Assembly: GCF_004341625.1 (NCBI RefSeq)
Contig: NZ_SLZG01000006.1
Location: 1 to 64,000, forward strand
DNA length: 64,000 bases
Origin: Rhizobium sp. BK376
GTDB lineage: Bacteria; Pseudomonadota; Alphaproteobacteria; Rhizobiales; Rhizobiaceae
Direction of reading: 5' to 3'
Shown here: positions 53,095-62,596 of the stretch, in pieces
Position numbering within the stretch: position 1 is the stretch's first letter
Layout of the letters: every line of letters starts with the position of its first letter
Notes under the pieces: generated by a model
What the model saw: the letters and a program-made list of their open reading frames with translations, nothing else
What the model was told of the DNA's origin: nothing
Databases searched by the model: none
Translations under genes and position numbers: made by a program

Positions 53095-54798
53095 ATGACC
53101 CTCAACGGATGGCTACAGATCCTGCTTTACTGCGGGATCGTCCTTGTGCTCGTCAAACCGCTCGGCGGTTACATGACGCGTGTCTTCAATGGCGAGCGCA
53201 CATTTCTATCGCCCGTTCTCGTTCCCTTGGAACGGGGACTTTATCGTATTGCCGGCACCAGCGAAAAAGAGGACCAGCATTGGACCTCCTATGCCTTCGC
53301 CATGCTGATGTTCAATCTGCTCGGCGTCCTCTTGCTCTACGCGCTGCTGCGTTTGCAGGGCATGCTGCCTTACAATCCGGCGGGTATGGCCGCCGTGCCG
53401 GAGGCGCTTTCGTTCAACACCGCCGTCAGCTTCGTCACCAACACCAACTGGCAGAACTACGGCGGCGAAAGCACCATGTCGTATCTGACGCAGATGGCGG
53501 GCTTCACGGTGCAGAACTTCCTCTCTGCGGCAACCGGCATCGCGATTGCAATCGCCTTCATCCGTGCGTTCTCCCGCGCATCCGGTAGGGCGATCGGCAA
53601 CTTCTGGGTCGATATGATCCGCGCCACACTTTACGTTCTGCTGCCGCTCTGCATCGTGCTGACGCTGGTCTATGTCTGGCTGGGCGTGCCGCAAACGCTC
53701 GGACCCTATGTCGACGCCACGACGCTAGAGGGCGCCAAGCAGACGATCGCCGTTGGGCCTGTCGCCTCGCAGCTTGCGATCAAGATGCTCGGCACGAACG
53801 GTGGCGGCTTCTTCAATGCGAACTCCGCTCATCCGTTCGAAAACCCGGATGCCATCTCCAATCTCATCCAGATGGTCACGATCTTCGCGATCGGCGCTGC
53901 TTTGACCAACGTCTTCGGCCGTATGGTCGGAAACCAGCGCCAGGGCTGGGCGATCCTTGCCACGATGGGCGTTCTGTTCATCGCCGGTGTCATCGTCACC
54001 TACTGGGCGGAAGCTGCCGGCAACCCGCTCATGCATGCCTTTGGCCTGCAGGGTGGCAACATGGAGGGCAAGGAAGTCCGCTTTGGCGTTGCCATGTCTT
54101 CGCTGTTCGCGGTCATCACGACGGCTGCCTCGTGCGGCGCCGTCAATGCCATGCATGGTAGCTTCACGGCACTCGGCGGTCTCGTTCCGCTGATCAACAT
54201 GCAGCTCGGCGAAGTCATTGTCGGCGGCGTCGGCGCCGGTTTCTACGGCATCTTGATGTTCATCGTTGTCGCCGTGTTCGTTGCCGGCCTGATGGTCGGC
54301 CGCACGCCGGAATATCTGGGCAAGAAGATCGAAGCCAAGGAAATGAAGATGGCAGTCCTTGCCATTCTCTGCCTGCCGCTTGCGATGCTGGTACTGACTG
54401 CCATCGCATCCGTTCTTCCCTCGGCCGTGGCATCCGTAGGCACCGGTGGGCCACATGGCTTCTCCGAAATCCTCTACGCCTATACATCAGGCGCAGCAAA
54501 CAACGGCTCCGCCTTCGGTGGCCTGACCGGCAACACGCCCTGGTACAACATCTCGCTCGGCATCGACATGCTGATGGGCCGCTTCCTCGTTATCATTCCG
54601 GCCCTGGCGGTTGCCGGTTCGCTCGTCACCAAGAAGACGGTTCCCGCTTCGGCAGGTACGTTCCCGACCGATGGTCCGCTCTTTGTCGGCCTTCTCGTCG
54701 GCACGATCCTGATCGTCGGCGGCCTGACCTTCTTCCCGGCGCTTGCGCTTGGACCGATCGTCGAACACCTCGTCGCGCTCGCCGGTCAGACTTTCTAA
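53095..54798 (+). CDS. kdpA: Potassium-transporting ATPase subunit KdpA
   Basis: 567 residues, standard for KdpA. This is the K+-channel-like subunit with four pore loops. Conserved blocks include [40 protein letters not shown] (first filter loop), [20 protein letters not shown] (second), [20 protein letters not shown] (third) and [20 protein letters not shown] (fourth). It selects K+ and passes it to the P-type ATPase subunit. Expressed from the kdp promoter under KdpE control. Confidence 0.97.
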   Translation: MTLNGWLQILLYCGIVLVLVKPLGGYMTRVFNGERTFLSPVLVPLERGLYRIAGTSEKEDQHWTSYAFAMLMFNLLGVLLLYALLRLQGMLPYNPAGMAAVPEALSFNTAVSFVTNTNWQNYGGESTMSYLTQMAGFTVQNFLSAATGIAIAIAFIRAFSRASGRAIGNFWVDMIRATLYVLLPLCIVLTLVYVWLGVPQTLGPYVDATTLEGAKQTIAVGPVASQLAIKMLGTNGGGFFNANSAHPFENPDAISNLIQMVTIFAIGAALTNVFGRMVGNQRQGWAILATMGVLFIAGVIVTYWAEAAGNPLMHAFGLQGGNMEGKEVRFGVAMSSLFAVITTAASCGAVNAMHGSFTALGGLVPLINMQLGEVIVGGVGAGFYGILMFIVVAVFVAGLMVGRTPEYLGKKIEAKEMKMAVLAILCLPLAMLVLTAIASVLPSAVASVGTGGPHGFSEILYAYTSGAANNGSAFGGLTGNTPWYNISLGIDMLMGRFLVIIPALAVAGSLVTKKTVPASAGTFPTDGPLFVGLLVGTILIVGGLTFFPALALGPIVEHLVALAGQTF

Positions 54799-54810
54799 GG
54801 ATGATCCGCC

Positions 54811-54972
54811 ATGTCGCGTCTGATGTTCACCAGACTTCGAAGGCCCCTCAATCCACGCCCCGGACTGCCGGGGCGTGAAACAGAACGGATGGCCCGTGCC
54901 TCCGACATCATACTCTTCATGATGGTCGCGCTCCTCGTCACCCTTGCTGCCTTTCGATTTTTACACGGCTGA
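54811..54972 (+). CDS. 53-residue predicted membrane protein between kdpA and kdpB
   Basis: ATG 54811 to TGA 54972, 12 bases after kdpA, with AAGGATG 7-13 bases upstream. The N-terminal half is basic and Pro-rich (MSRLMFTRLRRPLNPRPGLP). The C-terminal half is one hydrophobic helix (DIILFMMVALLVTLAAFRF) ending LHG. It is not one of the standard Kdp subunits. The coding sequence contains a 10-bp hairpin. It could be a real small membrane protein, or an incidental frame over an RNA element; the good ribosome site and helix favour the first. Confidence 0.5.
   Translation: MSRLMFTRLRRPLNPRPGLPGRETERMARASDIILFMMVALLVTLAAFRFLHG
54854..54877 (+). other. GC-rich hairpin between kdpA and kdpB
   Basis: CACGCCCCGG at 54854-54863 and CCGGGGCGTG at 54868-54877 form a perfect 10-bp stem with loop ACTG. 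It lies in the kdpA-kdpB gap inside the 53-codon frame. Such stems often protect or tune the level of the flanking messages; here it could raise kdpA relative to kdpB. No T-run follows. Confidence 0.6.
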
Positions 54973-55020
54973 CCGGCCCCGCCGGTCACGCTGCCCTCTT
55001 ATTCAAGCTGGAGTTCTCTT

Positions 55021-57081
55021 ATGAGCCAGGCAAAATCAGCGAGTATCATGGATTCTCGCATCCTCATTCCGGCGGTGGGTGACGCCTTCAAGAAACTGAA
55101 CCCACGCACGCTTGCCAAAAACCCGGTCATGTTCGTCGTGGCTGCGGTTTCAACCCTGACAACCGTCCTTTTCCTGCGCGACCTCGTGACAGGCGGCGGG
55201 AACCTCGCCTTCTCTTTCCAGATCAATCTCTGGCTCTGGTTTACGGTGCTGTTCGCCAACTTCGCCGAAGCCGTCGCAGAAGGTCGCGGCAAGGCGCAGG
55301 CCGACTCCCTGCGCAAGGCACGCACCGAAACGCAGGCAAAGCTGCTGACCGCCAACAATGGCACCGGCTACCGCATGGTGCCCGGCACCAGCCTCAAGGT
55401 CGGTGATCTCGTGCTCGTCGAAGCCGGCGACATCATTCCGTCAGACGGTGAAGTGATCGAAGGCGTTGCCTCGGTCAACGAAGCCGCGATCACGGGTGAA
55501 TCGGCCCCGGTCATTCGTGAGTCCGGCGGCGACCGCTCGGCTGTAACAGGCGGCACGCAGGTACTTTCCGACTGGATCCGCGTTCGCATCACCGCGGCCG
55601 CCGGCTCCACCTTCCTCGATCGCATGATCGCGCTTGTCGAAGGCGCCGAACGTCAGAAGACGCCGAACGAAATCGCACTCAACATCCTGCTTGCAGGCAT
55701 GACGCTGATCTTCGTTCTCGCTACGGCGACGATTCCGAGCTTTGCGGCCTACGCCGGCGGCTCGATCCCGATCATCATCCTCGTCGCACTCTTCGTGACG
55801 CTTATCCCGACCACGATCGGCGCCCTGCTTTCGGCCATCGGCATCGCCGGCATGGACCGTCTTGTCCGCTTCAACGTGCTTGCCATGTCCGGCCGTGCGG
55901 TGGAAGCTGCAGGCGACGTCGACACGCTGCTGCTCGACAAGACGGGCACGATCACGCTCGGCAACCGCCAGGCCACCACGTTCCGTCCGGTCCGCGGCGT
56001 CACCGAACAGGAACTCGCCGACTCGGCACAACTCGCCTCGCTTGCCGACGAAACGCCGGAAGGCCGTTCCATCGTCGTTCTCGCCAAGGAGAAATACTCC
56101 ATTCGCGGTCGCGACATGGGAAGCCTGAAGGCTACTTTCGTGCCCTTCACAGCCCAGACCCGCATGAGCGGTGTCGACGTCGAAGGCTCTTCCATCCGCA
56201 AGGGCGCGGTCGACGCCATACTTGCCCATGTCAGTGGCGACACGTCTGCCCGCAACAGCAGCGAGACCGTGCGCGAGCTGCAGGCCATCTCCGACGAGAT
56301 CGCCAAGTCGGGCGGCACACCGCTTGCCGTTTCCCGTGACGGACGTCTGCTCGGCATCATCCAGCTGAAGGACATCGTCAAGGGCGGCATCCGCGAGCGC
56401 TTCACCGAACTGCGCCGCATGGGTATCCGCACCGTCATGATCACTGGCGACAACCCTATGACGGCTGCGGCAATCGCCGCAGAAGCCGGCGTCGACGACT
56501 TTCTTGCCCAGGCGACGCCTGAAAACAAGCTGTCGCTGATCCGCGAGGAGCAGGCGAAAGGCAAGCTGGTCGCCATGTGCGGTGACGGCACGAACGATGC
56601 TCCGGCACTCGCTCAGGCCGATGTCGGCGTCGCCATGAACACCGGCACGGTCGCGGCACGCGAAGCCGGCAACATGGTCGATCTCGACAGCGACCCGACG
56701 AAGCTCATCGAAATCGTCGAGATCGGCAAGCAGTTGCTGATGACCCGCGGCGCGCTAACGACCTTCTCGATCGCCAACGACATCGCCAAGTACTTCGCCA
56801 TCATCCCGGCAATGTTCCTGACCTTCTACCCGCAACTCGGCGTGCTCAATATCATGCACCTCGGCACGCCGCAGAGCGCCATCCTGTCGGCCATCATCTT
56901 CAATGCCTTGATCATCATCGCGCTGATCCCGCTGTCGCTGAAGGGTGTCCGCTATCGTCCGATCGGTGCCGGCGCGCTGCTTTCCCGCAACCTGCTGATC
57001 TACGGCGTCGGTGGCATCATCGTCCCCTTCATTGGCATCAAGGCGATCGACGTGATCATCACGGCAATCGGCCTCGCCTAA
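55021..57081 (+). CDS. kdpB: Potassium-transporting P-type ATPase subunit KdpB
   Basis: 686 residues, usual for KdpB, the catalytic ATPase. The phosphorylated Asp is in [13 protein letters not shown] at about residue 306. The actuator TGES is in [20 protein letters not shown]. The nucleotide domain has [15 protein letters not shown] and [20 protein letters not shown] motifs, and the hinge [20 protein letters not shown] is intact. GGAG lies 10 bases before the ATG. It hydrolyses ATP to drive K+ from KdpA into the cell. Confidence 0.97.
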   Translation: MSQAKSASIMDSRILIPAVGDAFKKLNPRTLAKNPVMFVVAAVSTLTTVLFLRDLVTGGGNLAFSFQINLWLWFTVLFANFAEAVAEGRGKAQADSLRKARTETQAKLLTANNGTGYRMVPGTSLKVGDLVLVEAGDIIPSDGEVIEGVASVNEAAITGESAPVIRESGGDRSAVTGGTQVLSDWIRVRITAAAGSTFLDRMIALVEGAERQKTPNEIALNILLAGMTLIFVLATATIPSFAAYAGGSIPIIILVALFVTLIPTTIGALLSAIGIAGMDRLVRFNVLAMSGRAVEAAGDVDTLLLDKTGTITLGNRQATTFRPVRGVTEQELADSAQLASLADETPEGRSIVVLAKEKYSIRGRDMGSLKATFVPFTAQTRMSGVDVEGSSIRKGAVDAILAHVSGDTSARNSSETVRELQAISDEIAKSGGTPLAVSRDGRLLGIIQLKDIVKGGIRERFTELRRMGIRTVMITGDNPMTAAAIAAEAGVDDFLAQATPENKLSLIREEQAKGKLVAMCGDGTNDAPALAQADVGVAMNTGTVAAREAGNMVDLDSDPTKLIEIVEIGKQLLMTRGALTTFSIANDIAKYFAIIPAMFLTFYPQLGVLNIMHLGTPQSAILSAIIFNALIIIALIPLSLKGVRYRPIGAGALLSRNLLIYGVGGIIVPFIGIKAIDVIITAIGLA

Positions 57082-57093
57082 GGAGTTAAATCC

Positions 57094-57666
57094 ATGTTGA
57101 AACAACTACGTCCGGCAATCGTCCTGCTCGTTGCAACGACAGCTATCACCGGTCTTGTCTATCCGCTCGCAATGACCGGCGTCGCCCAGGCAATCTTTCC
57201 GACCCAGGCAAATGGCAGCCTGGTCGAAAAGGACGGCAAGGTGATCGGCTCCACGCTGATCGGCCAAGCCTTTACCAGCGACAAATATTTCCACGGCCGT
57301 CCTTCCGCCGCCGGCACCAATGGTTATGACGCTACGAGCTCCAGCGGCTCGAACCTCGGCCCAACCAACCAGAAGCTGATCGACCGCGTCAAAGGTGACT
57401 ACAACACGGCCAAGGCTTCGAACCCCAACGCCGAAGTCCCGGCAGACCTGGTGACGGCATCCGGTAGCGGTCTCGATCCGCACATTTCGCCTGAAGCCGC
57501 ATACTTCCAGGTGCCGCGCGTCGCAAAGGCGCGGAACATGGATGAAGGCAAGGTGAAAACGCTCGTGGACAATGCCGTTCAGGGCCGTGAGCTCGGTATT
57601 CTTGGCGAACCTACGGTCAATGTTCTGGCATTGAATCAGTCACTTGATGCTTCTATGACTCAGTGA
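57094..57666 (+). CDS. kdpC: Potassium-transporting ATPase subunit KdpC
   Basis: 190 residues, 12 bases after kdpB with an AAGGAG ribosome site. One N-terminal helix ([20 protein letters not shown]) and a periplasmic domain with the KdpC marks: [58 protein letters not shown] and [19 protein letters not shown]. It raises K+ affinity of the complex. A strong hairpin follows the gene. Confidence 0.96.
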   Translation: MLKQLRPAIVLLVATTAITGLVYPLAMTGVAQAIFPTQANGSLVEKDGKVIGSTLIGQAFTSDKYFHGRPSAAGTNGYDATSSSGSNLGPTNQKLIDRVKGDYNTAKASNPNAEVPADLVTASGSGLDPHISPEAAYFQVPRVAKARNMDEGKVKTLVDNAVQGRELGILGEPTVNVLALNQSLDASMTQ

Positions 57667-57673
57667 AAATTGC

Positions 57674-57709
57674 AGGCCCTTGCGTCTTGTCGAGCCGGCG
57701 CAAGGGCCT
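57674..57709 (+). terminator. Hairpin between kdpC and kdpD
   Basis: AGGCCCTTGCG at 57674-57684 and CGCAAGGGCCT at 57699-57709 form a perfect 11-bp stem with a 14-base loop, 8 bases after the kdpC stop. The tail CTTCC is only weakly U-rich. It probably acts as an attenuator, lowering kdpDE transcription relative to the transport genes, or as a 3-prime stabiliser of kdpFABC mRNA. Confidence 0.65.
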
Positions 57710-57734
57710 CTTCCAGTGAACAAGGATCACGTGG

Positions 57735-60443
57735 ATGCCAGATGATAGCCGCGAACAGGCCGGCAGGCCGTCGCCCGAGGCGCTGCTCGAAAAAGCGCGC
57801 GCCGAAGCACGCGGCCGTTTGAAGATTTTTCTTGGTGCCGCCCCCGGTGTCGGCAAGACATATGAAATGCTTGCTTCGGGCCGCGCAAAAATAGCCGACG
57901 GCCAGGATGTCGTCATCGGCATCGTCGAAACCCATGGCCGCAAGGAAACCGAGGCCCTTGTCGAGGGTTTCGAAATCATTCCCCGCATTCGCACCGACTA
58001 TAAGGGCAGAGCGCTGGAGGAGATGGACCTCGACGCCATACTCGCGCGAAAGCCGGATCTGGTGCTCGTCGACGAATTGGCGCACAGCAATGCGGAAGGG
58101 AGCCGTCATCCAAAGCGCTACCTCGACGTCAAGGAATTGCTGGAGCGCGGCATAAATGTCTATACGACGCTCAACATCCAGCATGTCGAGAGCCTCAACG
58201 ACGTTGTCTCGCAGATCACCCGCGTCCGGGTGCGGGAAACCGTCCCGGACTCCGTCATCGACATGGCCGACGATGTCGAGATCATCGATCTGACTCCGGA
58301 TGATCTCATCAAGCGCCTGCACGACGGCAAGGTCTACATGCCGAGAACGGCGGAACGGGCGCTGACCAACTATTTTACCCCGGGCAACCTGACGGCCTTG
58401 CGCGAACTGGCGCTGCGGCGCACCGCGCAGCGGGTCGATGATCAGTTGCTCAACCATATGCAGGCCCATGCCATTCCCGGTCCCTGGGCCGCGGGCGAGC
58501 GTGTCCTCGTCTCGGTTGACCACCATCCGCGTTCGGCCTCGCTGGTGCGCTATGCGGCCCGCATGGCATCGCGGCTGCGAGCACCGTGGACCGCCGTTCA
58601 CATCGAGACCGCAAGTTCCTTGCATCTGAGCGAGGCCGATCGCGATACGGCAGCAGCGACCTTGCGGCTTGCGGAGCAACTCGGCGGCGAAGCCCTGACG
58701 TTGCCGGGATCGAGCATTCTCGAAGAGCTGGTTCGCTATGCTACCAGCAACAACGTCACGCATATCGTCATCGGCGCGCCCAAGAAGCAAACATGGCGCG
58801 AGATGATGACGCGCTCGCTTGCCGACCAACTGATCCGGCGCGCCGGCGACATCAGCGTTCACGTCATTTCAGGGCGAGAAACGGACGCTCTGAAAAGCCG
58901 CGGTGTCGAGGCGGCGTCGACAGGCCAGCCATTCGATCTGAAAGGTTATCTCCTGGCGACCGCCTACGTCGCCATCGCGCTCGGCGTCAGCGTCATATTG
59001 GATCAGGTGCTCGACGTCCGCAATCTCGCGCTCGTCTTCCTGATGGCGGTGCTCACATCGGCCGTTCTTCACGGGCTACGGCCGGCGCTCTATGCCTGCG
59101 TGGCAAGCGCGCTCGCCTTCAACTTCTTCTTCCTGCCGCCTCGCTATACGCTGACGATCAGCGATCCAGAGAGCGTGATTGCGCTCGTCTTCTTCCTGGT
59201 CGTCGCGGTCATCGCCAGCAACCTGACGGCCACGGTGCAGCGGCAGGCCGCGGCGGCGCGGCAGCGCGCCCGCACGACAGAAGACCTATACCTCTTTTCC
59301 AAGAAGCTCGCAGGCACGGGCACGCTCGACGACGTCCTGTGGGCGACCGCCTTCCAGCTTGCCTCCATGTTGAAAGTCCGCGTCGTGCTGCTGCTGCCCG
59401 AAGGCGATACGATCGCCGTCAAGGCAGGCTATCCGCCGGATGATACGCTTGTCGATGCCGATATAGCCGCAGCTCGTTGGGCCTGGGAGCACAATCATGC
59501 CGCAGGCCGCGGCGCCGATACCTTGCCCGGCGCGCAACGCCTTTACGTGCCACTTCGCACCGGGCGTACCGCCGTCGGCGTTATCGGGCTCGACAGCGAC
59601 CGCCGCGACGGCCCGCTCCTGACGCCGGAACAACAGCGATTGCTCGATGCGCTTGCCGACCAGGCAGCCCTTGCAGTCGAACGCATTCAGCTCGTCGCAG
59701 ATGTGGACCGCGCCAAGTTAGCGGCTGAGGCCGACCGGCTGCGCTCCGCCCTGCTGACCTCGATCTCGCACGACCTCAAGACCCCCCTCGCCGCTATCCT
59801 CGGCGCCTCCGGGACGTTGCGCGAGTATTTCCACTCCATGCCGGAGGACGATCGCAACGATCTTCTCTCGACGGTCATTGACGAATCCGAGCGCCTGAAC
59901 CGCTTCATCGCCAATCTGCTCGACATGACCAGAATTGAATCGGGCGCGATGGAACCCAACTACGCACTGCACTATGCCGGTGATATCGCCGGCAGCGCAA
60001 TGCGTCGGGCAGCAAAAATCCTTGGGCATCACAAGACAGACATGTCGATCCCTTCGGATCTGCCGATGGTCCGCGTCGATGCCGTCCTGTTCGAGCAGGC
60101 GGTTTTCAACCTGCTCGACAATGCGGCCAAATACGCGCCTGAAGGCTCGGTCATCCGAATCTCAGCGAGAGCGGATGAGGAAAACGTCATCATCCAGGTC
60201 TCCGACGAGGGACCTGGTATTCCACCCGGGGACTTGAACCGCGTATTCGACACTTTCTACCGCGTGCGCAAAGGCGATCAGGTGCGCGCCGGAACCGGCC
60301 TCGGTCTTTCGATCAGCCGAGGCTTCATCGAGGCAATGGGCGGCACGATCGTTGCCGGCAACCGCACGGATCGGTCCGGCGCGGTATTCACCATTCGCCT
60401 TCCCATACCTAACGACATTCCCAAATTGGACGAACTGCCATGA
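57735..60443 (+). CDS. kdpD: Potassium/turgor sensor histidine kinase KdpD
   Basis: 902 residues, full length. The N-terminal KdpD domain has Walker A FLGAAPGVGKTYEM at about 33-41 and Walker B DLVLVDELAHSNAEGSRH. A Usp-like domain covers about 250-370. Four helices (DUF4118) lie around 395-500 (GVSVILDQVLDVRNLALVFL), followed by a GAF-like region. The phosphosite is LLTSISHDLKTPLAAILGAS, with His near 679. The ATP site is NLLDNAAKYAPEG, DEGPGIPP and GTGLGLSISRGFIE. It phosphorylates KdpE when K+ is low. Its stop overlaps kdpE as ATGA. Confidence 0.96.
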   Translation: MPDDSREQAGRPSPEALLEKARAEARGRLKIFLGAAPGVGKTYEMLASGRAKIADGQDVVIGIVETHGRKETEALVEGFEIIPRIRTDYKGRALEEMDLDAILARKPDLVLVDELAHSNAEGSRHPKRYLDVKELLERGINVYTTLNIQHVESLNDVVSQITRVRVRETVPDSVIDMADDVEIIDLTPDDLIKRLHDGKVYMPRTAERALTNYFTPGNLTALRELALRRTAQRVDDQLLNHMQAHAIPGPWAAGERVLVSVDHHPRSASLVRYAARMASRLRAPWTAVHIETASSLHLSEADRDTAAATLRLAEQLGGEALTLPGSSILEELVRYATSNNVTHIVIGAPKKQTWREMMTRSLADQLIRRAGDISVHVISGRETDALKSRGVEAASTGQPFDLKGYLLATAYVAIALGVSVILDQVLDVRNLALVFLMAVLTSAVLHGLRPALYACVASALAFNFFFLPPRYTLTISDPESVIALVFFLVVAVIASNLTATVQRQAAAARQRARTTEDLYLFSKKLAGTGTLDDVLWATAFQLASMLKVRVVLLLPEGDTIAVKAGYPPDDTLVDADIAAARWAWEHNHAAGRGADTLPGAQRLYVPLRTGRTAVGVIGLDSDRRDGPLLTPEQQRLLDALADQAALAVERIQLVADVDRAKLAAEADRLRSALLTSISHDLKTPLAAILGASGTLREYFHSMPEDDRNDLLSTVIDESERLNRFIANLLDMTRIESGAMEPNYALHYAGDIAGSAMRRAAKILGHHKTDMSIPSDLPMVRVDAVLFEQAVFNLLDNAAKYAPEGSVIRISARADEENVIIQVSDEGPGIPPGDLNRVFDTFYRVRKGDQVRAGTGLGLSISRGFIEAMGGTIVAGNRTDRSGAVFTIRLPIPNDIPKLDELP

Positions 60444-61132
60444 CCGGCTCAGCCGTCAAGATTCTCGTCGTCGACGACGAGCCCCCAATTCGCAAGTTGC
60501 TTCGTGTCGGTTTGACCGCGCAAGGATATGACGTCAACGAGGCTGCAAGCGCAGGTGCTGCGCTGCAATCCGCAACCGATGACCCGCCGGACCTTATTGT
60601 CCTCGACCTCGGTCTCCCCGACAAACCAGGCCACGACTTGCTGCGGGAATGGCGCGAGGCGGGTCTGTCCGTGCCCGTTGTTATCCTTTCGAGCCGCACC
60701 GACGAGGCCGGTATCGTCAAGGCGCTGGAGACCGGCGCCGACGACTATGTGACCAAGCCCTTCGGAATGAACGAGCTTGGCGCCCGTATCCGCGTGGCAC
60801 TTCGCCACCGCCTGCAGCAGCAGGGCGAGAAAGCAATCTTCAAGACAGGTGGCCTGTCGATCGACCTGGTCAAGCGCATCGTGAAGATCGATGACAAGGA
60901 GATCAAGCTTTCACCGAAGGAGTACGACATCCTGCGCGTGCTCGCCCAGCATGCCGGCAAGGTGCTGACCCATCAGTTTCTGCTGAAGCAGGTGTGGGGA
61001 CCGGCCGCGGATGTGCAATATCTGCGCGTCTATGTCAGGCAACTGAGGCAGAAGGTCGAGCAAAGCCCGGATCAACCCCACTACATCACGACGGAGACGG
61101 GGGTCGGATATCGCCTGCGCGAGCCCGACTGA
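60440..61132 (+). CDS. kdpE: Response regulator KdpE
   Basis: 230 residues. A receiver domain (VKILVVDDEPPIRKLLRVGL, phospho-Asp 56 in LIVLDLGLPDKPG, VILSSRTDE, Lys in YVTKPFGMNE) precedes an OmpR-type winged helix (IKLSPKEYDILRVLAQHAGK, LRVYVRQLRQKVEQSPDQPH, TETGVGYRLREPD). It binds the kdp promoter, most likely the direct repeat at 52688-52704. It is coupled to kdpD by a 4-base overlap. Confidence 0.96.
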   Translation: MTGSAVKILVVDDEPPIRKLLRVGLTAQGYDVNEAASAGAALQSATDDPPDLIVLDLGLPDKPGHDLLREWREAGLSVPVVILSSRTDEAGIVKALETGADDYVTKPFGMNELGARIRVALRHRLQQQGEKAIFKTGGLSIDLVKRIVKIDDKEIKLSPKEYDILRVLAQHAGKVLTHQFLLKQVWGPAADVQYLRVYVRQLRQKVEQSPDQPHYITTETGVGYRLREPD

Positions 61133-61204
61133 GAACTGAGATTGGCGGCACCCGTCGCGTAGTCGGGAGGTGCAAGGACAGCGGTCCGCGCGTGCTGGCA
61201 ATCT

Positions 61205-61840
61205 CTACGCGGCGATGCGCTTAAAGTTCGGTTTGATCCGATCGGCATAGTATCGGCCCGGCGACGGGGCCACGGCCATTGCGAGTGCCTCTTCTTCGGG
61301 AACGCCTTCGAACAGACGCTGCTCGCCATTCCTGAACCGTATGCGCAGGCGCCCGTCGGCCTGACCGAAATAGATCGATTCGATCAGCCGTGAATCCACG
61401 GCCAGTCGCGTCACCGGGTTGATCCCGTCACTCAAGGCCGGTAAATGCCGCCCAGGCCGCGATTGACGCGAGGATTTCAGCGGGCCTCGCCTTGATGAGA
61501 TCTTGCGCTCACGGATGATGTTCGCGGCTTGGGCGAACAGCGCTCCAGCCAAAGCTCCTGCGGCCTTGACAGTTGCATCGTCCAATCTCGCGTGACGTGT
61601 CGGAGATAGCTGCTGCAGAAGTTCGATACCGCCTGCGCCCATGACGGCGAGGACGGAGTGAGCAAACCAGTGCCTGGGATAGGCCGCGACGAATAGTGCC
61701 GTCATTGCCGCAAAGGCGAGAGCCCGATCGATGTCGACGGGCAAAATGTCCCGCGGTCGCCACTCGATCGGTGATATCGTCACGAACACGATCGCAACGA
61801 GTGCTGCCCAGGCGGCAAATTGAATAGTTCTCTTTTTCAT
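61205..61840 (-). CDS. VanZ-like membrane protein fused to a KTSC domain
   Basis: 211 residues. The first 115 have three or four helices with the VanZ-type pattern (FVTISPIEWRPRDILPVDID, GGIELLQQLSPTRHARLDDA). A basic linker follows (IIRERKISSRRGPLKSSRQS). Residues about 150-208 match a KTSC domain: VDSRLIESIYFGQADGRLRI, RFRNGEQRLFEGVPEEEALA, then a SPGRYYADRIKPNFKR end. KTSC domains are usually small free-standing proteins of unknown role, so the fusion is uncommon. Function unknown. It is convergent with kdpE, 72 bases apart. Confidence 0.72.
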   Translation of the reverse strand: MKKRTIQFAAWAALVAIVFVTISPIEWRPRDILPVDIDRALAFAAMTALFVAAYPRHWFAHSVLAVMGAGGIELLQQLSPTRHARLDDATVKAAGALAGALFAQAANIIRERKISSRRGPLKSSRQSRPGRHLPALSDGINPVTRLAVDSRLIESIYFGQADGRLRIRFRNGEQRLFEGVPEEEALAMAVAPSPGRYYADRIKPNFKRIAA

Positions 61841-61912
61841 GCTTCGAGCCTAAAACAACGGTCGTTAAGGCCCGGTCATGACCCCTCCGGCAAGTGTCGG
61901 CACGGTTAAAGA

Positions 61913-62437
61913 ATGGTACTGCGGACGATGGGACGGCTGGCAAAAGCGGGGAGCTTTTTTGCGCGAATGATGTGTATCAAGACCATGGCCTTTGCGGCGC
62001 TGACAGTGCTTGGCTTCTCGACCATCGTCTATGGACAGACGATCCAGGTGCCATTGTCCTCCACCTCGTCAGTCGGCTTGACGTTGCAATTTTCCTGCGG
62101 GGAACCCAATCCGGGGATCTCGGTGGACCTCGATCGCCCGCCTGCTGAATTTCGCAACTCCGAGGAGGTCGTCGCAATCTTCGACCAACAGACCGCCAAC
62201 CCGTTTTCGGTGCATGGATTTACGGTCCCGATCGAGCAGGAGCGGGAAAGACTTGTGCTCGACCCAAGCTACAAGACCGTCGTTCGCGACCTGTTTGATA
62301 TATGGGGCCAAAATGGCAGCAATCACGACTTGACGATACTGGTGCCCAAATACAGCCTGACGGTAAACGCGACCATCAGCCAGGAAACCGTGTCGAAAGT
62401 CGAAAGCGACTATCGACAGGCGTGCCCTATTCAATAA
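61913..62437 (+). CDS. Exported protein of unknown function
   Basis: Up to 174 residues. ATG codons at 61913, 61928 and 61967 are possible starts. From 61967 the protein begins with a compact signal peptide (MMCIKTMAFAALTVLGFSTI, cleavage near VYGQT), which I find the most natural. The mature part is about 130 residues with two cysteines (LQFSCGEPNPG and YRQACPIQ at the very end) that may pair. I do not recognise the family. It has no operon partner. Confidence 0.6.
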   Translation: MVLRTMGRLAKAGSFFARMMCIKTMAFAALTVLGFSTIVYGQTIQVPLSSTSSVGLTLQFSCGEPNPGISVDLDRPPAEFRNSEEVVAIFDQQTANPFSVHGFTVPIEQERERLVLDPSYKTVVRDLFDIWGQNGSNHDLTILVPKYSLTVNATISQETVSKVESDYRQACPIQ

Positions 62438-62596
62438 GCAGATGGCAATCACAAAGGCCACGTTCACAAAGCGGTGAACGTTAGTACTTCGCCCCCTCCA
62501 CGGTAACCATACCGCCGGAAATGCGTTGCATCGCTTCGGCTTTCGGAAAAACTGCGCCGGTCACGAACGGGAGGTCCTTTCCGGACCACGATTGCC

